A DNA stretch of 64,000 nt from an uncultured Christensenella sp. (GTDB lineage: Bacteria > Bacillota > Clostridia > Christensenellales > Borkfalkiaceae): positions 1-64,000 of the forward strand of contig CAJUME010000003.1 in assembly GCA_910587015.1 (NCBI GenBank), read 5' to 3'. This document shows, piece by piece, positions 51,663-60,700 of the stretch. The translations under genes and the position numbers were made by a program. Below the pieces are notes generated by a model that saw only the letters and a program-made list of their open reading frames with translations, did not search any database and was not told where the DNA came from. Every line of letters starts with the position of its first letter. The stretch's first letter is position 1.

Positions 51663-53978
51663 ATGATTTTGACAAATCAGCCGACGGACATAGCGGAAAT
51701 CGGCGGAAAGGCGTATAATCTGCTTGCGCTCGGCATAAAAAATACGCCGCCGCTTTATGTCTGCCCCGTAAGCTACTTTAAACAAGCCGCCGCAGACGAA
51801 ACGTTGAAAACGGTGCTTGCAAAGGAAATAGATAAGCTGTTTTCACCTAAAAAGCTTTATGCCGTTCGCTCGTCCGCCGTGGACGAGGATTCTTCCGCAG
51901 ACAGCTTTGCGGGCGTGCACGATTCGTTTTTAAACGTCCGTAAATCGGATATTTTAAAATACATATACAAGGTTTACGACAGCGCCTTCACGGACAGAGC
52001 CATGTTCTACCGCAAAACGCGCGGACTGTCAGCCGAGGATGTGCAGATTGCGGTAGTCATTCAGGAGATGGTAGACGCGGAGTTTGCGGGCGTTATCAAC
52101 ACCGTCAACCCCGTTACCGACAATCCCGATGAAATTATTATAAGCGTTGCGCGCGGGCTGGGCGATAAAATAGTAGACGGAAGCGAAAGCGGCACCGTCT
52201 ACAAGGTGAACTGCGGCAAAATAACCTGCGAGGGCGAAAATATTTTAAGCGGCAAGGCTCTTAAAAAAATTATCGCGCTTGCCCGCGAAATCGCCGCCAA
52301 AACGGATACCTTTCAGGATGCGGAATTTGCCTACGCGCGCGGCAAGGCATATTTTTTGCAGTCCCGCGCCATAACTACCTACCGCAACATAAATACCCGC
52401 AAACGCGGTCTGCTGATTGACAACGCAAACATTGCGGAATCGTTTTTCGGCGTAACCTCGCCGCTCACCTTTTCCTTTGCCAAAGAGGTATACCGCGATG
52501 TTTACCGTGCGGGGCTCGAATGCGGCAGAGTTCGCAAAAAAATCCGCACCGCCCTTGACGGCGCGCTTTCGCAAATGCTGTATTATTACGAGGGCAAGGT
52601 TTATTACAATATGAACAGCTGGTACAGCGCGGTAAGCGTTCTGCCCTTCAAAAATTCCGCCGACTATTTCGAAAATATGATAGGCGTAGACAACAAAATG
52701 CAGTCTGCAAAGCGAGTAAGAATGAATATATTCGATTTAATCGGCGCCGTTACAATGTTTTACGGCAAAATCAGGCGTCTTGATAAGCTTGCGGACGGGT
52801 TCGAGCGCGACTTCGATAAAACGATAATGCCCTATTACGGCAAAAAAATCAGCGGCAGCAATGCTCAGCTTATTGCCCTTGCGCAAAAGCTTCAAAAAAT
52901 CATACGCGGCTTTGTTGTGCCAATAATAAACGACTGCGCCGTCATGCTTTACTTCGGCAAACTGAAAAAACGCGCCCAAAGACTTGGCATATCAGAGGAG
53001 CAAATCAATAAATACGTTTCCAGCGGCGGCAACGTTTTAAGCGCGGACGGCGCAAACAAGCTTTGCGAGCTTGTGCAGCTTGTAAAAAGCGACGAAAAAA
53101 TATATAACGATTTTTTAACGCTCGATAATGGCGCGCTTTTAAAAAAATACAGAGAGGGTACGGAGATTTCCGAGGCTCTTCGGCAATATCTTCACGGCTT
53201 CGGCGCGCGCGTAATGGACGAGCTGAAGCTTGAAACAATAACCATGATAGAGGACGAAACAATTCTCTATGGTATGATAAAGGACAATTTATCCGCCGAA
53301 TACAAAAAAACAGAGCCGTTCAAGGCGGAAATTCCCAAAAAGCTTAAACGTCTTGCGGCAAAAACAAGAAAATATATGCGGCTTAGGGAGCGCTTGCGCC
53401 TTAAAAGAACGTACGCCTATTCGGTTGCAAGAAATATCTTTCTTGCTATGGGCGAAAATTATGCGGCGGCGGGCAAAATAGATGCGGCAAGGGATATTTT
53501 TTATCTTACCAAGCAGGAAATACTTGCAGACGAGGGCGATTTTATAAAATTGATAAAGGAGCGCAAGGCGGCGGAGGCAGAATACCTCAAAAAACCTGTT
53601 TACGACCGCATAGTATTCTTTGACGGCGTGCCTCTGCCCGTAAAAAACGAGGTAAAGGGCAACGGGCTTTGCGGCATACCCAGCGGAAGCGGCGTTGTAA
53701 CGGCACGGGTAACGCTTATGCAGTCGGTGGCGGATAAGCTGCCCGCGGGCAATATCATTTTAACAAAGCGTACAGACCCCGGCTGGATAAGTCTGTTTCC
53801 GCTTGCGGGCGGGCTGATAGTGGAATACGGCAGTATGCTTTCGCACAGCTTTGTAGTTGCAAGAGAGCTGGGGCTTCCCGCAGTGGCTGGACTTAAAAAC
53901 GCAACCGAGCTTATCCCCGACGGCGCGCTTGTCACGCTTGACGGGCTCAGCGGCGAGGTTAAAATAATAGAAGAGTAA
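51663..53978 (+). CDS. PEP-synthase/rifampin-phosphotransferase-like dikinase
   Basis: 771 residues. An N-terminal PPDK/PEP-synthase ATP-grasp domain (~1-240) carries YAVRSSAVDEDSSADSFAG and VQEMVDAEFAGVI-like segments (as VIQEMV). A long helical middle (~250-680) begins FFGVTSPLTFSFAKEVYRDVYRAG. A C-terminal swivelling phosphohistidine domain follows, its catalytic His in GSMLSHSFVVARELGLPAVAG. Domain order ATP-grasp, middle, His domain is that of rifampin phosphotransferase rather than of PEP synthase, which ends in a TIM barrel. The middle-domain substrate is unknown, so no resistance is claimed. It follows serS after a terminator. Confidence 0.8.
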   Translation: MILTNQPTDIAEIGGKAYNLLALGIKNTPPLYVCPVSYFKQAAADETLKTVLAKEIDKLFSPKKLYAVRSSAVDEDSSADSFAGVHDSFLNVRKSDILKYIYKVYDSAFTDRAMFYRKTRGLSAEDVQIAVVIQEMVDAEFAGVINTVNPVTDNPDEIIISVARGLGDKIVDGSESGTVYKVNCGKITCEGENILSGKALKKIIALAREIAAKTDTFQDAEFAYARGKAYFLQSRAITTYRNINTRKRGLLIDNANIAESFFGVTSPLTFSFAKEVYRDVYRAGLECGRVRKKIRTALDGALSQMLYYYEGKVYYNMNSWYSAVSVLPFKNSADYFENMIGVDNKMQSAKRVRMNIFDLIGAVTMFYGKIRRLDKLADGFERDFDKTIMPYYGKKISGSNAQLIALAQKLQKIIRGFVVPIINDCAVMLYFGKLKKRAQRLGISEEQINKYVSSGGNVLSADGANKLCELVQLVKSDEKIYNDFLTLDNGALLKKYREGTEISEALRQYLHGFGARVMDELKLETITMIEDETILYGMIKDNLSAEYKKTEPFKAEIPKKLKRLAAKTRKYMRLRERLRLKRTYAYSVARNIFLAMGENYAAAGKIDAARDIFYLTKQEILADEGDFIKLIKERKAAEAEYLKKPVYDRIVFFDGVPLPVKNEVKGNGLCGIPSGSGVVTARVTLMQSVADKLPAGNIILTKRTDPGWISLFPLAGGLIVEYGSMLSHSFVVARELGLPAVAGLKNATELIPDGALVTLDGLSGEVKIIEE

Positions 53979-53999
53979 AAAATCATAAAAGAGTAAAAA

Positions 54000-54032
54000 C
54001 CGCCCCCGCAGACCAAAAGTCCGCGGGGGCGG
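54000..54032. terminator. Bidirectional terminator
   Basis: Outer stem CCGCCCCCGC/GCGGGGGCGG (54000-54009, 54023-54032) with an inner GAC/GTC and a CAAAA loop. The minus strand continues with GTTTTTACTC. It separates convergent genes. Confidence 0.8.
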
Positions 54033-54046
54033 CGTTGTTTACAAGC

Positions 54047-54778
54047 TTATTTCATTAAAAATTTTTCGAATTTTTTAGCGGTTAAAAAGGATATTGCGAA
54101 CCCTTTTTTTCTCAGCTTGCCAAGGCTTGCGGGCGTAAACCGCTTGTCCATTGCAAGGTACAGTACCACGTTTTCCTTTAACAGTGCGTCGAATTCCGTC
54201 AAAACGCTTAAAGGAATTGCCTTGCTTTTTATTGCAAGCATCGCCGCCGCATAGTAGTATGTAAGCCGCAGACAAATTATATCCACCGCGTAGGTATATA
54301 CGTCCTTCGGCAGCTTCGATTTGCATTTTTTAAACTCTCTCAAAGCGTATGCAAGCTCTTTTTCGGTCTGCTCGGAGTATAAATATTTGTCCGCCTTCCG
54401 TTCGTTTGCCAATACAAACGGCTTAATATTGCTTTTTTCAATGCTTTTTGCCGCCAGCACGGCTAAAATTTCCGCCGTAGCTCTGTCGCCGCTCGGTGCA
54501 AGGCCCTTGAACAACGCCGTTTTTAATGCTGTTGCGCCGTCAAATACTATTATATCCGCATTCGAAGCGCCCGCAACCGAAAGCATTCCCTCGGCGTCCG
54601 CAAACTCAAAGCCGCCGTCGCAAAGCAAAACGTATTTCCCCTTGGCCTGCTTTAACCCGTTCTGCACAATTTCCGCAAAGCCGCGGTTTTCTTCCGTGTA
54701 CAGAATTTCCGCCGCCTCCGGCTCGGTCGGTATTTCCGCAATATTTTTACAAACGATAATCGAAACAACCTTTTTCAT
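54047..54778 (-). CDS. Small GT-A-like (glycosyltransferase 2-type) protein of unknown function
   Basis: 243 residues. It starts MKKVVSIIVCKN and has ENRGFAEIVQNGLKQAKGKY then VLLCDGGFEF, the beginning of a GT-A family 2 fold, but the DxD-type site is replaced (CDGG) and the acceptor half is missing. The rest is helical and Lys-rich. It may be a degenerate or non-catalytic relative. No ribosome site of quality. No neighbour explains it. Confidence 0.65.
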   Translation of the reverse strand: MKKVVSIIVCKNIAEIPTEPEAAEILYTEENRGFAEIVQNGLKQAKGKYVLLCDGGFEFADAEGMLSVAGASNADIIVFDGATALKTALFKGLAPSGDRATAEILAVLAAKSIEKSNIKPFVLANERKADKYLYSEQTEKELAYALREFKKCKSKLPKDVYTYAVDIICLRLTYYYAAAMLAIKSKAIPLSVLTEFDALLKENVVLYLAMDKRFTPASLGKLRKKGFAISFLTAKKFEKFLMK

Positions 54779-54835
54779 ATCAAAAAAATTATATTACAAA
54801 ATATCGCAAAAGTCAATGGCAAATAAACCGTTTAC

Positions 54836-54864
54836 TTGCGCCGCGGCTTGCTTTGTGCTATACT
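54836..54864 (+). promoter_or_regulatory. Promoter of the exonuclease-rsmF operon
   Basis: TTGCGC (54836-54841), a 17-nt spacer and TATACT (54859-54864), 31 nt before the ATG at 54895. Confidence 0.5.
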
Positions 54865-54894
54865 TGTATACGAATTTATTTACGGAAATTAAAA

Positions 54895-55848
54895 ATGAAG
54901 CTTGTATTTTTTGACATCGAATGCGCGGGCGTGCACAAAACCTATGCAAAAATCTGCGCTTTCGGCTACGTTGTCTGCGACGGGCAGTTCAACATACTTG
55001 AAAAAGAGGATATTTTAATCAACCCCCGCGGTCGGTTCGAGCTGACTAACAGAAAGGGCGAAAAGGGCATAATTTTACCCTACGAGTATTCGGAATTCAA
55101 AAAGCACCCGTCCTTTCCCGCAGTTTACGAGCGCATAAAGGCGTTGCTTGAAGATAAAAACACATACGTTTTCGGGCACGCGGTGCTTAACGATGTAAAA
55201 TATCTCAATCTGGAAACCCGCCGCTTCAAGCTGCCGTCCTTCAGGTTCCGATTTAACGACAGTCAACTGCTTTTTATGTCGTACAAAAACGATTTCTCCC
55301 GACAGTTCGGTCTGGAATTTATCGCAAGCGAGCTTGGGGTGGAATTCACGCCACACCGCGCCGCCGATGACGCCTATGCGACAATGCGCGTTGTCGAGGC
55401 AATGTGTAAGGTGAACAATTGCGGCTTTGAAGAGCTTTTAAAGCTTTACCGCATAAAATCTGGCAAAATAGAAAATTACAATATAACCCGCCCGCTGTCG
55501 GAAGGACTTAAAGGGTACGAAAGGCAGAGGAAGAGCGATAAGGAGCAACGCTCCCGCGCGCGCATAAAATTCAACAATTACTATCTTAAAAAGCGCGTTG
55601 TAAAGGGTGGAAGGCTTGGCGGCGCAACGTTTACGTTCTCGCGCGCAATCGAGGACGATATAAGCGTTTCGCTTGCGCTTGTTGATAAAATTTACGCCAA
55701 CGGCGGCAGATACACCCAGCAGGTAGAGGCTTGCGCATACTTTGTAAAGACGGAGGGCGATACTTCCGGCCGCGCCAAGTCGGCAAGCAGCCGCAAAAAT
55801 GTAAAAATGCTTGAAATTGCCGATTTGGAGAAGCTTTTAAATGATTGA
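54895..55848 (+). CDS. DnaQ-like 3'-5' exonuclease domain protein
   Basis: The start is set at ATG 54895 (MKLVFFDIECAG); the longer frame covers the promoter. 317 residues. The DEDDh exonuclease fold shows ExoI FFDIECAG (D, E), ExoII GHAVLNDVKYL (D) and ExoIII HRAADDAYATM (H, D). A Lys/Arg-rich C-terminal third follows (PLSEGLKGYERQRKSDKEQR), and the final ~60 residues look like part of a BRCT-like fold (GATFTFSRAIEDD). Substrate unknown; RNase T or DNA proofreading types are possible. It overlaps the methyltransferase gene by 8 nt. Confidence 0.82.
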   Translation: MKLVFFDIECAGVHKTYAKICAFGYVVCDGQFNILEKEDILINPRGRFELTNRKGEKGIILPYEYSEFKKHPSFPAVYERIKALLEDKNTYVFGHAVLNDVKYLNLETRRFKLPSFRFRFNDSQLLFMSYKNDFSRQFGLEFIASELGVEFTPHRAADDAYATMRVVEAMCKVNNCGFEELLKLYRIKSGKIENYNITRPLSEGLKGYERQRKSDKEQRSRARIKFNNYYLKKRVVKGGRLGGATFTFSRAIEDDISVSLALVDKIYANGGRYTQQVEACAYFVKTEGDTSGRAKSASSRKNVKMLEIADLEKLLND

Positions 55849-57106
55849 TTTGCCCGCAGAGTTTATAAAAAGAATGCAGAACGCGCTCGGCAGCGAATAT
55901 GAAGGCTTTATTCAAAGCTATTCCCGCCCGCCAGAAAAGGGAATACGGGTAAACACTCTCAAAATTTCCACGGCGGAGTTTGAAAAAATTTCTCCGTTCG
56001 CGCTCGGCGATAAAATTCCGTGGGAGGACAGCGGCTATTACGTCTGCGGCGAGGGGCTTGGCAGAACAATCGCCCATGCGGCGGGGCTGTATTACGTTCA
56101 GGAGCCTTCCGCAATGTGCGCCGCGCCCGAGCTTGACGTGAAAGCCGGCGAGCGCGTGCTCGACTTATGCTCTGCCCCCGGCGGCAAGGGTACCCAGCTT
56201 GCACAGTATATGCAAGGCGAAGGCGTGCTTGTTTTGAACGAAATCGATACAAAGCGTTGCGAAATTCTGCGCTCCAACACAGAACGCCTCGGCGTAAAAA
56301 ACGCGGCGGTTGTTTGCAGAAGTCCGCAGTCGCTTACAGAAAGCTTCGAAGGCTATTTCGATAAAATTCTGGTTGACGCTCCTTGCTCGGGCGAGGGTAT
56401 GTTCAAAAAGGAAGTAAACGCAATTCCCGAATGGAGCGCGGCAAACGTTGCGCGCTGTGCAGAACGGCAGTCGCATATTTTAAGCTGTGCGGACAAAATG
56501 CTTGCCGCGGGCGGCAGACTTGTATATTCCACCTGCACCTTTGCAGAGGAGGAGGACGAGCGGCAGATAGAAGGCTTTTTACAAGCTTACGGCAATTACA
56601 AGCTTTTAAAAATGCAAAAGCTTTATCCGCACAAGGTACGCGGGGAGGGGCACTTTTGCGCCGTACTCGAAAAAACTGACGGCGTGCGTATGCCCGTGCG
56701 CAGTCTTAAATTAAATGTTGACAAATCCGCAGAAAAGCTTTATCATGAATTTGAGAAGGAATATCTTGGCGTGCAGTTCGGCAAGCTGCATATGTTCGGT
56801 GACAAATTGTATTCGCTTGTGGACGGTCTGCCTCAGCTTATGCGCTCGGGCGTGTACCTCGGCGAAATAAAAAGCAGAAGATTTGTACCCTCGCACACGC
56901 TTGCAATGTGCCTTAAAAAGGACGAGGCAAAGCATATCGAAGTCGACGAAAAAACTGCTTTAAGCTATCTTCGCGGGCTTACCTTCGATTGCGGCGAGGA
57001 TATTAAGGGCTGGCGGCTTGTCTGCTGCTACGGCTATCCGCTCGGCTGGTGCAAGGCGGTGGGCGGCACTGCAAAAAACCATTTGCCCAAGGGCTTAAGA
57101 ATATAA
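55841..57106 (+). CDS. RsmF-like 16S rRNA m5C methyltransferase (NOL1/NOP2/Sun)
   Basis: 421 residues. The SAM fold has YYVQEPSAMCAAPELDV, DLCSAPGGKGTQLA, DAPCSGEGMF with the catalytic Cys, and YSTCTFAEEEDE with the second Cys. A C-terminal domain (~300-421) with GLPQLMRSGVYLGEI is typical of RsmF/YebU-type enzymes. It makes m5C in rRNA; position not determinable. It overlaps the exonuclease gene. Confidence 0.92.
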   Translation: MIDLPAEFIKRMQNALGSEYEGFIQSYSRPPEKGIRVNTLKISTAEFEKISPFALGDKIPWEDSGYYVCGEGLGRTIAHAAGLYYVQEPSAMCAAPELDVKAGERVLDLCSAPGGKGTQLAQYMQGEGVLVLNEIDTKRCEILRSNTERLGVKNAAVVCRSPQSLTESFEGYFDKILVDAPCSGEGMFKKEVNAIPEWSAANVARCAERQSHILSCADKMLAAGGRLVYSTCTFAEEEDERQIEGFLQAYGNYKLLKMQKLYPHKVRGEGHFCAVLEKTDGVRMPVRSLKLNVDKSAEKLYHEFEKEYLGVQFGKLHMFGDKLYSLVDGLPQLMRSGVYLGEIKSRRFVPSHTLAMCLKKDEAKHIEVDEKTALSYLRGLTFDCGEDIKGWRLVCCYGYPLGWCKAVGGTAKNHLPKGLRI

Positions 57107-57117
57107 GGGGGTGCGCA

Positions 57118-57636
57118 ATGTCAAAAAAACTTAAAATATCGCTGTGCTTATTGCTTGCAATATGTATGGGCGCGCTTATATCGGGCTGTAACAAGCCGCC
57201 GGCTCCTCCCAAAAACTGCGAAGCCGTGGTAGAAGCCACCTTGTACAGCGGAACGGAGGGCTGTAAGGATTTTGTTGCAATCTGCCGCTCGCTTGATGAG
57301 CTTGAAGAGGAATGTCTGCGCAACGGCTACGATTTTTTCAACGAAAGCAACAGCCAAAATAATTGCTACGATAGCGAGGCAGGCAAAAAAATCCGCGAAT
57401 ACAATGACGAATATTTTCAGTCAAAGGTCTTTGCGGTTTGCGCCTTTTTCAGTAACGGCCGGCTGGGACAATACCGTATAGAAGAGGCGGAAGTCGCCGC
57501 AAACAAGCTTACGCTGTATATACGCCGCCCCAAAAAGAACGATGCCGCCGATGTTATTAATAACGTATTTCTGATAGCGGGAGTAGATAAATCTCTTGTT
57601 TCACAGGTTACGTCTATTGAATATGTTTTGCGCTGA
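57118..57636 (+). CDS. Uncharacterised lipoprotein
   Basis: The start is set at ATG 57118 (MSKKLKISLC) with GGGGGTG upstream; the longer frame lies in the rsmF end. 172 residues. Signal peptide with lipobox LISGC, then a Pro-rich NKPPAPP linker and a small mixed domain with several Cys (GCKDF, AICRSL, CYDSE, AVCAFF) that may form disulfides. No family recognised. 11 nt after rsmF, probably co-transcribed. Confidence 0.8.
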   Translation: MSKKLKISLCLLLAICMGALISGCNKPPAPPKNCEAVVEATLYSGTEGCKDFVAICRSLDELEEECLRNGYDFFNESNSQNNCYDSEAGKKIREYNDEYFQSKVFAVCAFFSNGRLGQYRIEEAEVAANKLTLYIRRPKKNDAADVINNVFLIAGVDKSLVSQVTSIEYVLR

Positions 57637-57652
57637 CTAAGTTAAAATTTAA

Positions 57653-57688
57653 AACCCCGCCCCGAACTGAATTGTTCGGGGCGGAGTT
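57653..57688. terminator. Bidirectional terminator
   Basis: An 11-bp stem CCGCCCCGAAC/GTTCGGGGCGG (57657-57667, 57674-57684) extended by AAC/GTT across one mismatch. T-rich on both sides. It lies between convergent genes. Confidence 0.88.
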
Positions 57689-57708
57689 ATTTTAGTTGTT
57701 ACAATAAA

Positions 57709-60700
57709 TTATTCGTTTACTTCGCCGCCGTTTTCGTCCGTGTTGTCGTCCGTATCGGTAGCTTCTGTAACGTCCTCGGTTACTTCTTCCTCGGCAGGCG
57801 CTTCCTCAATAGCTTCGTCCGCAACGTTCTCGTCTGTGCTTTCAGCCTCGTCCGCAACGGGCGCGTTGTCGTCTGTTTCCTCGTTTTCAACAAGGTGCAG
57901 CTTTCTTATATAGCGCTTGCGCTGACGGTAGTTGTTCTTCTGCAACGATTTCTCGTTCTTTGTGCGGCGCTTCTTTTTAAGCAAATCTCTAAGCAACAGC
58001 GATACAAGCGTTATAAGCAACGCAACCACAAGCACAATCGAAGCAATATACAGCCAGAAGTTGGTGGGGTCCTCGTCCTTGTCTGTATCCTCGTCGCCTT
58101 CGTCCTCAACGGTCGTTCTTTCTACGTTTTTATCGACTGCGGAGTAATCTGCAAATACGTTGTAGGAATTTTCTTCCTTGTTTTCGTAAATGAAGAAGCC
58201 TAAGGTTTCCGCATTGTCGGAAATTTTATATTCGTAGCCCGTTTCGCCCTCAGCCGCTGTGTCCGCATTGAACGGCTCGTATGCGGCGGAATCGTACAGA
58301 GTGTAGGTGTAATACAGCGCGCTGTATTCGTCAACGCTCTTAACGTCGTTCTCGGTAAGACTGCCGTCCGCGATAAGCTCCTTTACAAGGCCTTCGAAGA
58401 ATGCAACCGTCTCGGTCTTAACCTCGGCTTTGTCAAGCAGGTTCTTGCTTTCAAGTATCTGCTTGTACTGGTTGATAAGCTTGGTTTCGTATTCGCTGCG
58501 GAGGGTTGAATAGTTGTCGGAGGTAGCGGAATAAGCGCTGTAATCAAACGCAACCGCGCCAGTAGTATAGGTGCCGTCCTCGTTTATGCCGCTGCTGCCG
58601 CGTTCGCCGTTCCAAACCTCGATACGGTAATCAAGACCTTCACTGCCCGTGTGGATAAAGAAGTTAACCGTTACCCAGTCGTCGCCGTATGTCGCATTGT
58701 CAATGTTGACCATATACGGCGTGCTGTTTTCGGGCGCTACATATCTGTAAGGCGCCTTTTCGGTATCGAAGCTCTTAACCTCGTTCTCTCTCTTGCCGTC
58801 TACAAGATAGTAGTAGGTGCCGTCAACGTATTCGTAAACGCGCTTGCCGCTCTCCGTGCAAAGGAAGTGGTCCGCAACCTTTCCGTCCTGATAGTAATAG
58901 GTTTGTCCGTCAACCAAATCATCGAACAGTATTTCGTTTACGCCCTTGTCGTCCTTGAAGTACTTGCCTCTCGTTTCATATTTATAATACTTATACGATT
59001 TTGTAAGGTTGTTCAGGTTTGCGTAAAGCGACTTGTCGGCGCTGTCAACGCTTTCGTAAAGGCCGTCCTTGCGCAGCTTGTAAACGATAGCGGCACGGTG
59101 CTCCTCGTCGGTCATGTCGTCCTTATCGTAAGCGGTGTTCAGTACGTTGCCCTCGTCGTCGTAGTAGTAGGTGTATTTGGGAGTGGAGTAGGTCATCACC
59201 TCGCGCGTGTTGCTGTCTACAAGGTAGACGTACGCGTTCGCGCCGTTGCTTGCCTTCACCTTGATTGAAACAGTCTGATAGCTGTCCGCGGCTACGTTTT
59301 TGTTTTCGCTTACAAAGCCGTAGTTTACCGCAAACGAGAAGTATTCGGTATCCTCGCTGTATTTATCCTCGGAGGTAGCTTTTCTGTAATTCTTGCCGTT
59401 AAACGAAACAACGTTGCCGCTGTAATCGTTTTCGGCCAAAATATAGTAGTTGGTGTAGGTATTTTCGTTTGCGGAAGCGTTTTCGACATACTGGCGCAGA
59501 TTATTGATAATTATCAGCGGCTGATAGCAGTCCTCGCCGAATACCTCATTCCATGCCGACACGGCGTTGTTGTTGGAGTTGTTGAAGGCGTCTCTTATCG
59601 TCTGCCAGTTAGCATAATCCTTAAAGCCGTCCTTATTTATAAGTCCCGCAAGTCCGTTGGTGTTCTGCGCATCGTAGCCGTCGCTGTAAATGCTGTCGGA
59701 AACGGAGGAGCTGCCGCCGTTGACACCGTTATAGTCGCTGGGCTTGGAAATTTCCTTCTTCACGTCGGAAATTCCGCTTGCGTCCGCAAAGCCCTTGTGC
59801 TCGTTGTCATCGCTGTCCTCGGCAAACGAGAATTTAACGGCAGTATCTCCCGCAGAGGTAAGCCCGTAAATTTTCTCGTTTATTTTCAGCGTCTGCAAGT
59901 TCGCAAATGCCGCCCAGCCGTAGTTGAAGGAGGAGGCGGAAGCGTTTGCAACGTCCGTAACGCCTAAGCTGAATTCCAATTTAAAGGTCTTGCTTACATA
60001 TTCGCCGCTAACCTCGTCCTTGTCGTCGCAGGTGTTCTCAACGAACATAAAGCAACGTACCCAGCCGTTGTAAATGTCCTTGTCGTCGCCGAAGCTCGTC
60101 GTTTTGTTGGTTGTGTCTACCGTAAAGGTGGCAGAGCTGTCCTCATCGTCCACATCAGTAATTTTTACCGTTGCCGCGGGCGTGCCGCCCATATCCGCAG
60201 TCTTAACCCAGAACGAAACAATCATTCTTTCGTCATAGCCGAGCGTAAAGGTCGTTGCGGAAACGGTAGAGGTGTAAGCCGCGCCGCGTGCGGAATGCAA
60301 CACAAGCATATTGTTTCCGCTTGCATATCCGGGCAGCTTGTCAAAGCCGTTGTCGCCCGTAAGCGCGTCGTTCAGCTTTTTGGAATAATCGAAGCCGCTT
60401 ATTCCGTTAATGCCATCCGTCCCGAAAACGCCCGCAAGGTCCTTGGAGGTATCGATTCCGCCCTTGACGTTTTTGGGAAGATTGTAATTTTCAGTGTCGT
60501 TTTTATTAATGCCGGATACAATAGAATTGTTTTTAACGGTTTCCCCGTCAAGCGTGCCCACGGCGTACCACTTGCCTTCCGATTTCTGTGCGGTCAGCTG
60601 AGCGGTTGTGTTGTCCTGTCCTAAGGTAATGGGCTGATAATTTCCTTCAACGCCCGTTCCGTTTTCGGAAGCAAGGTCGATAAGATAGCGGAAGTGGCGG

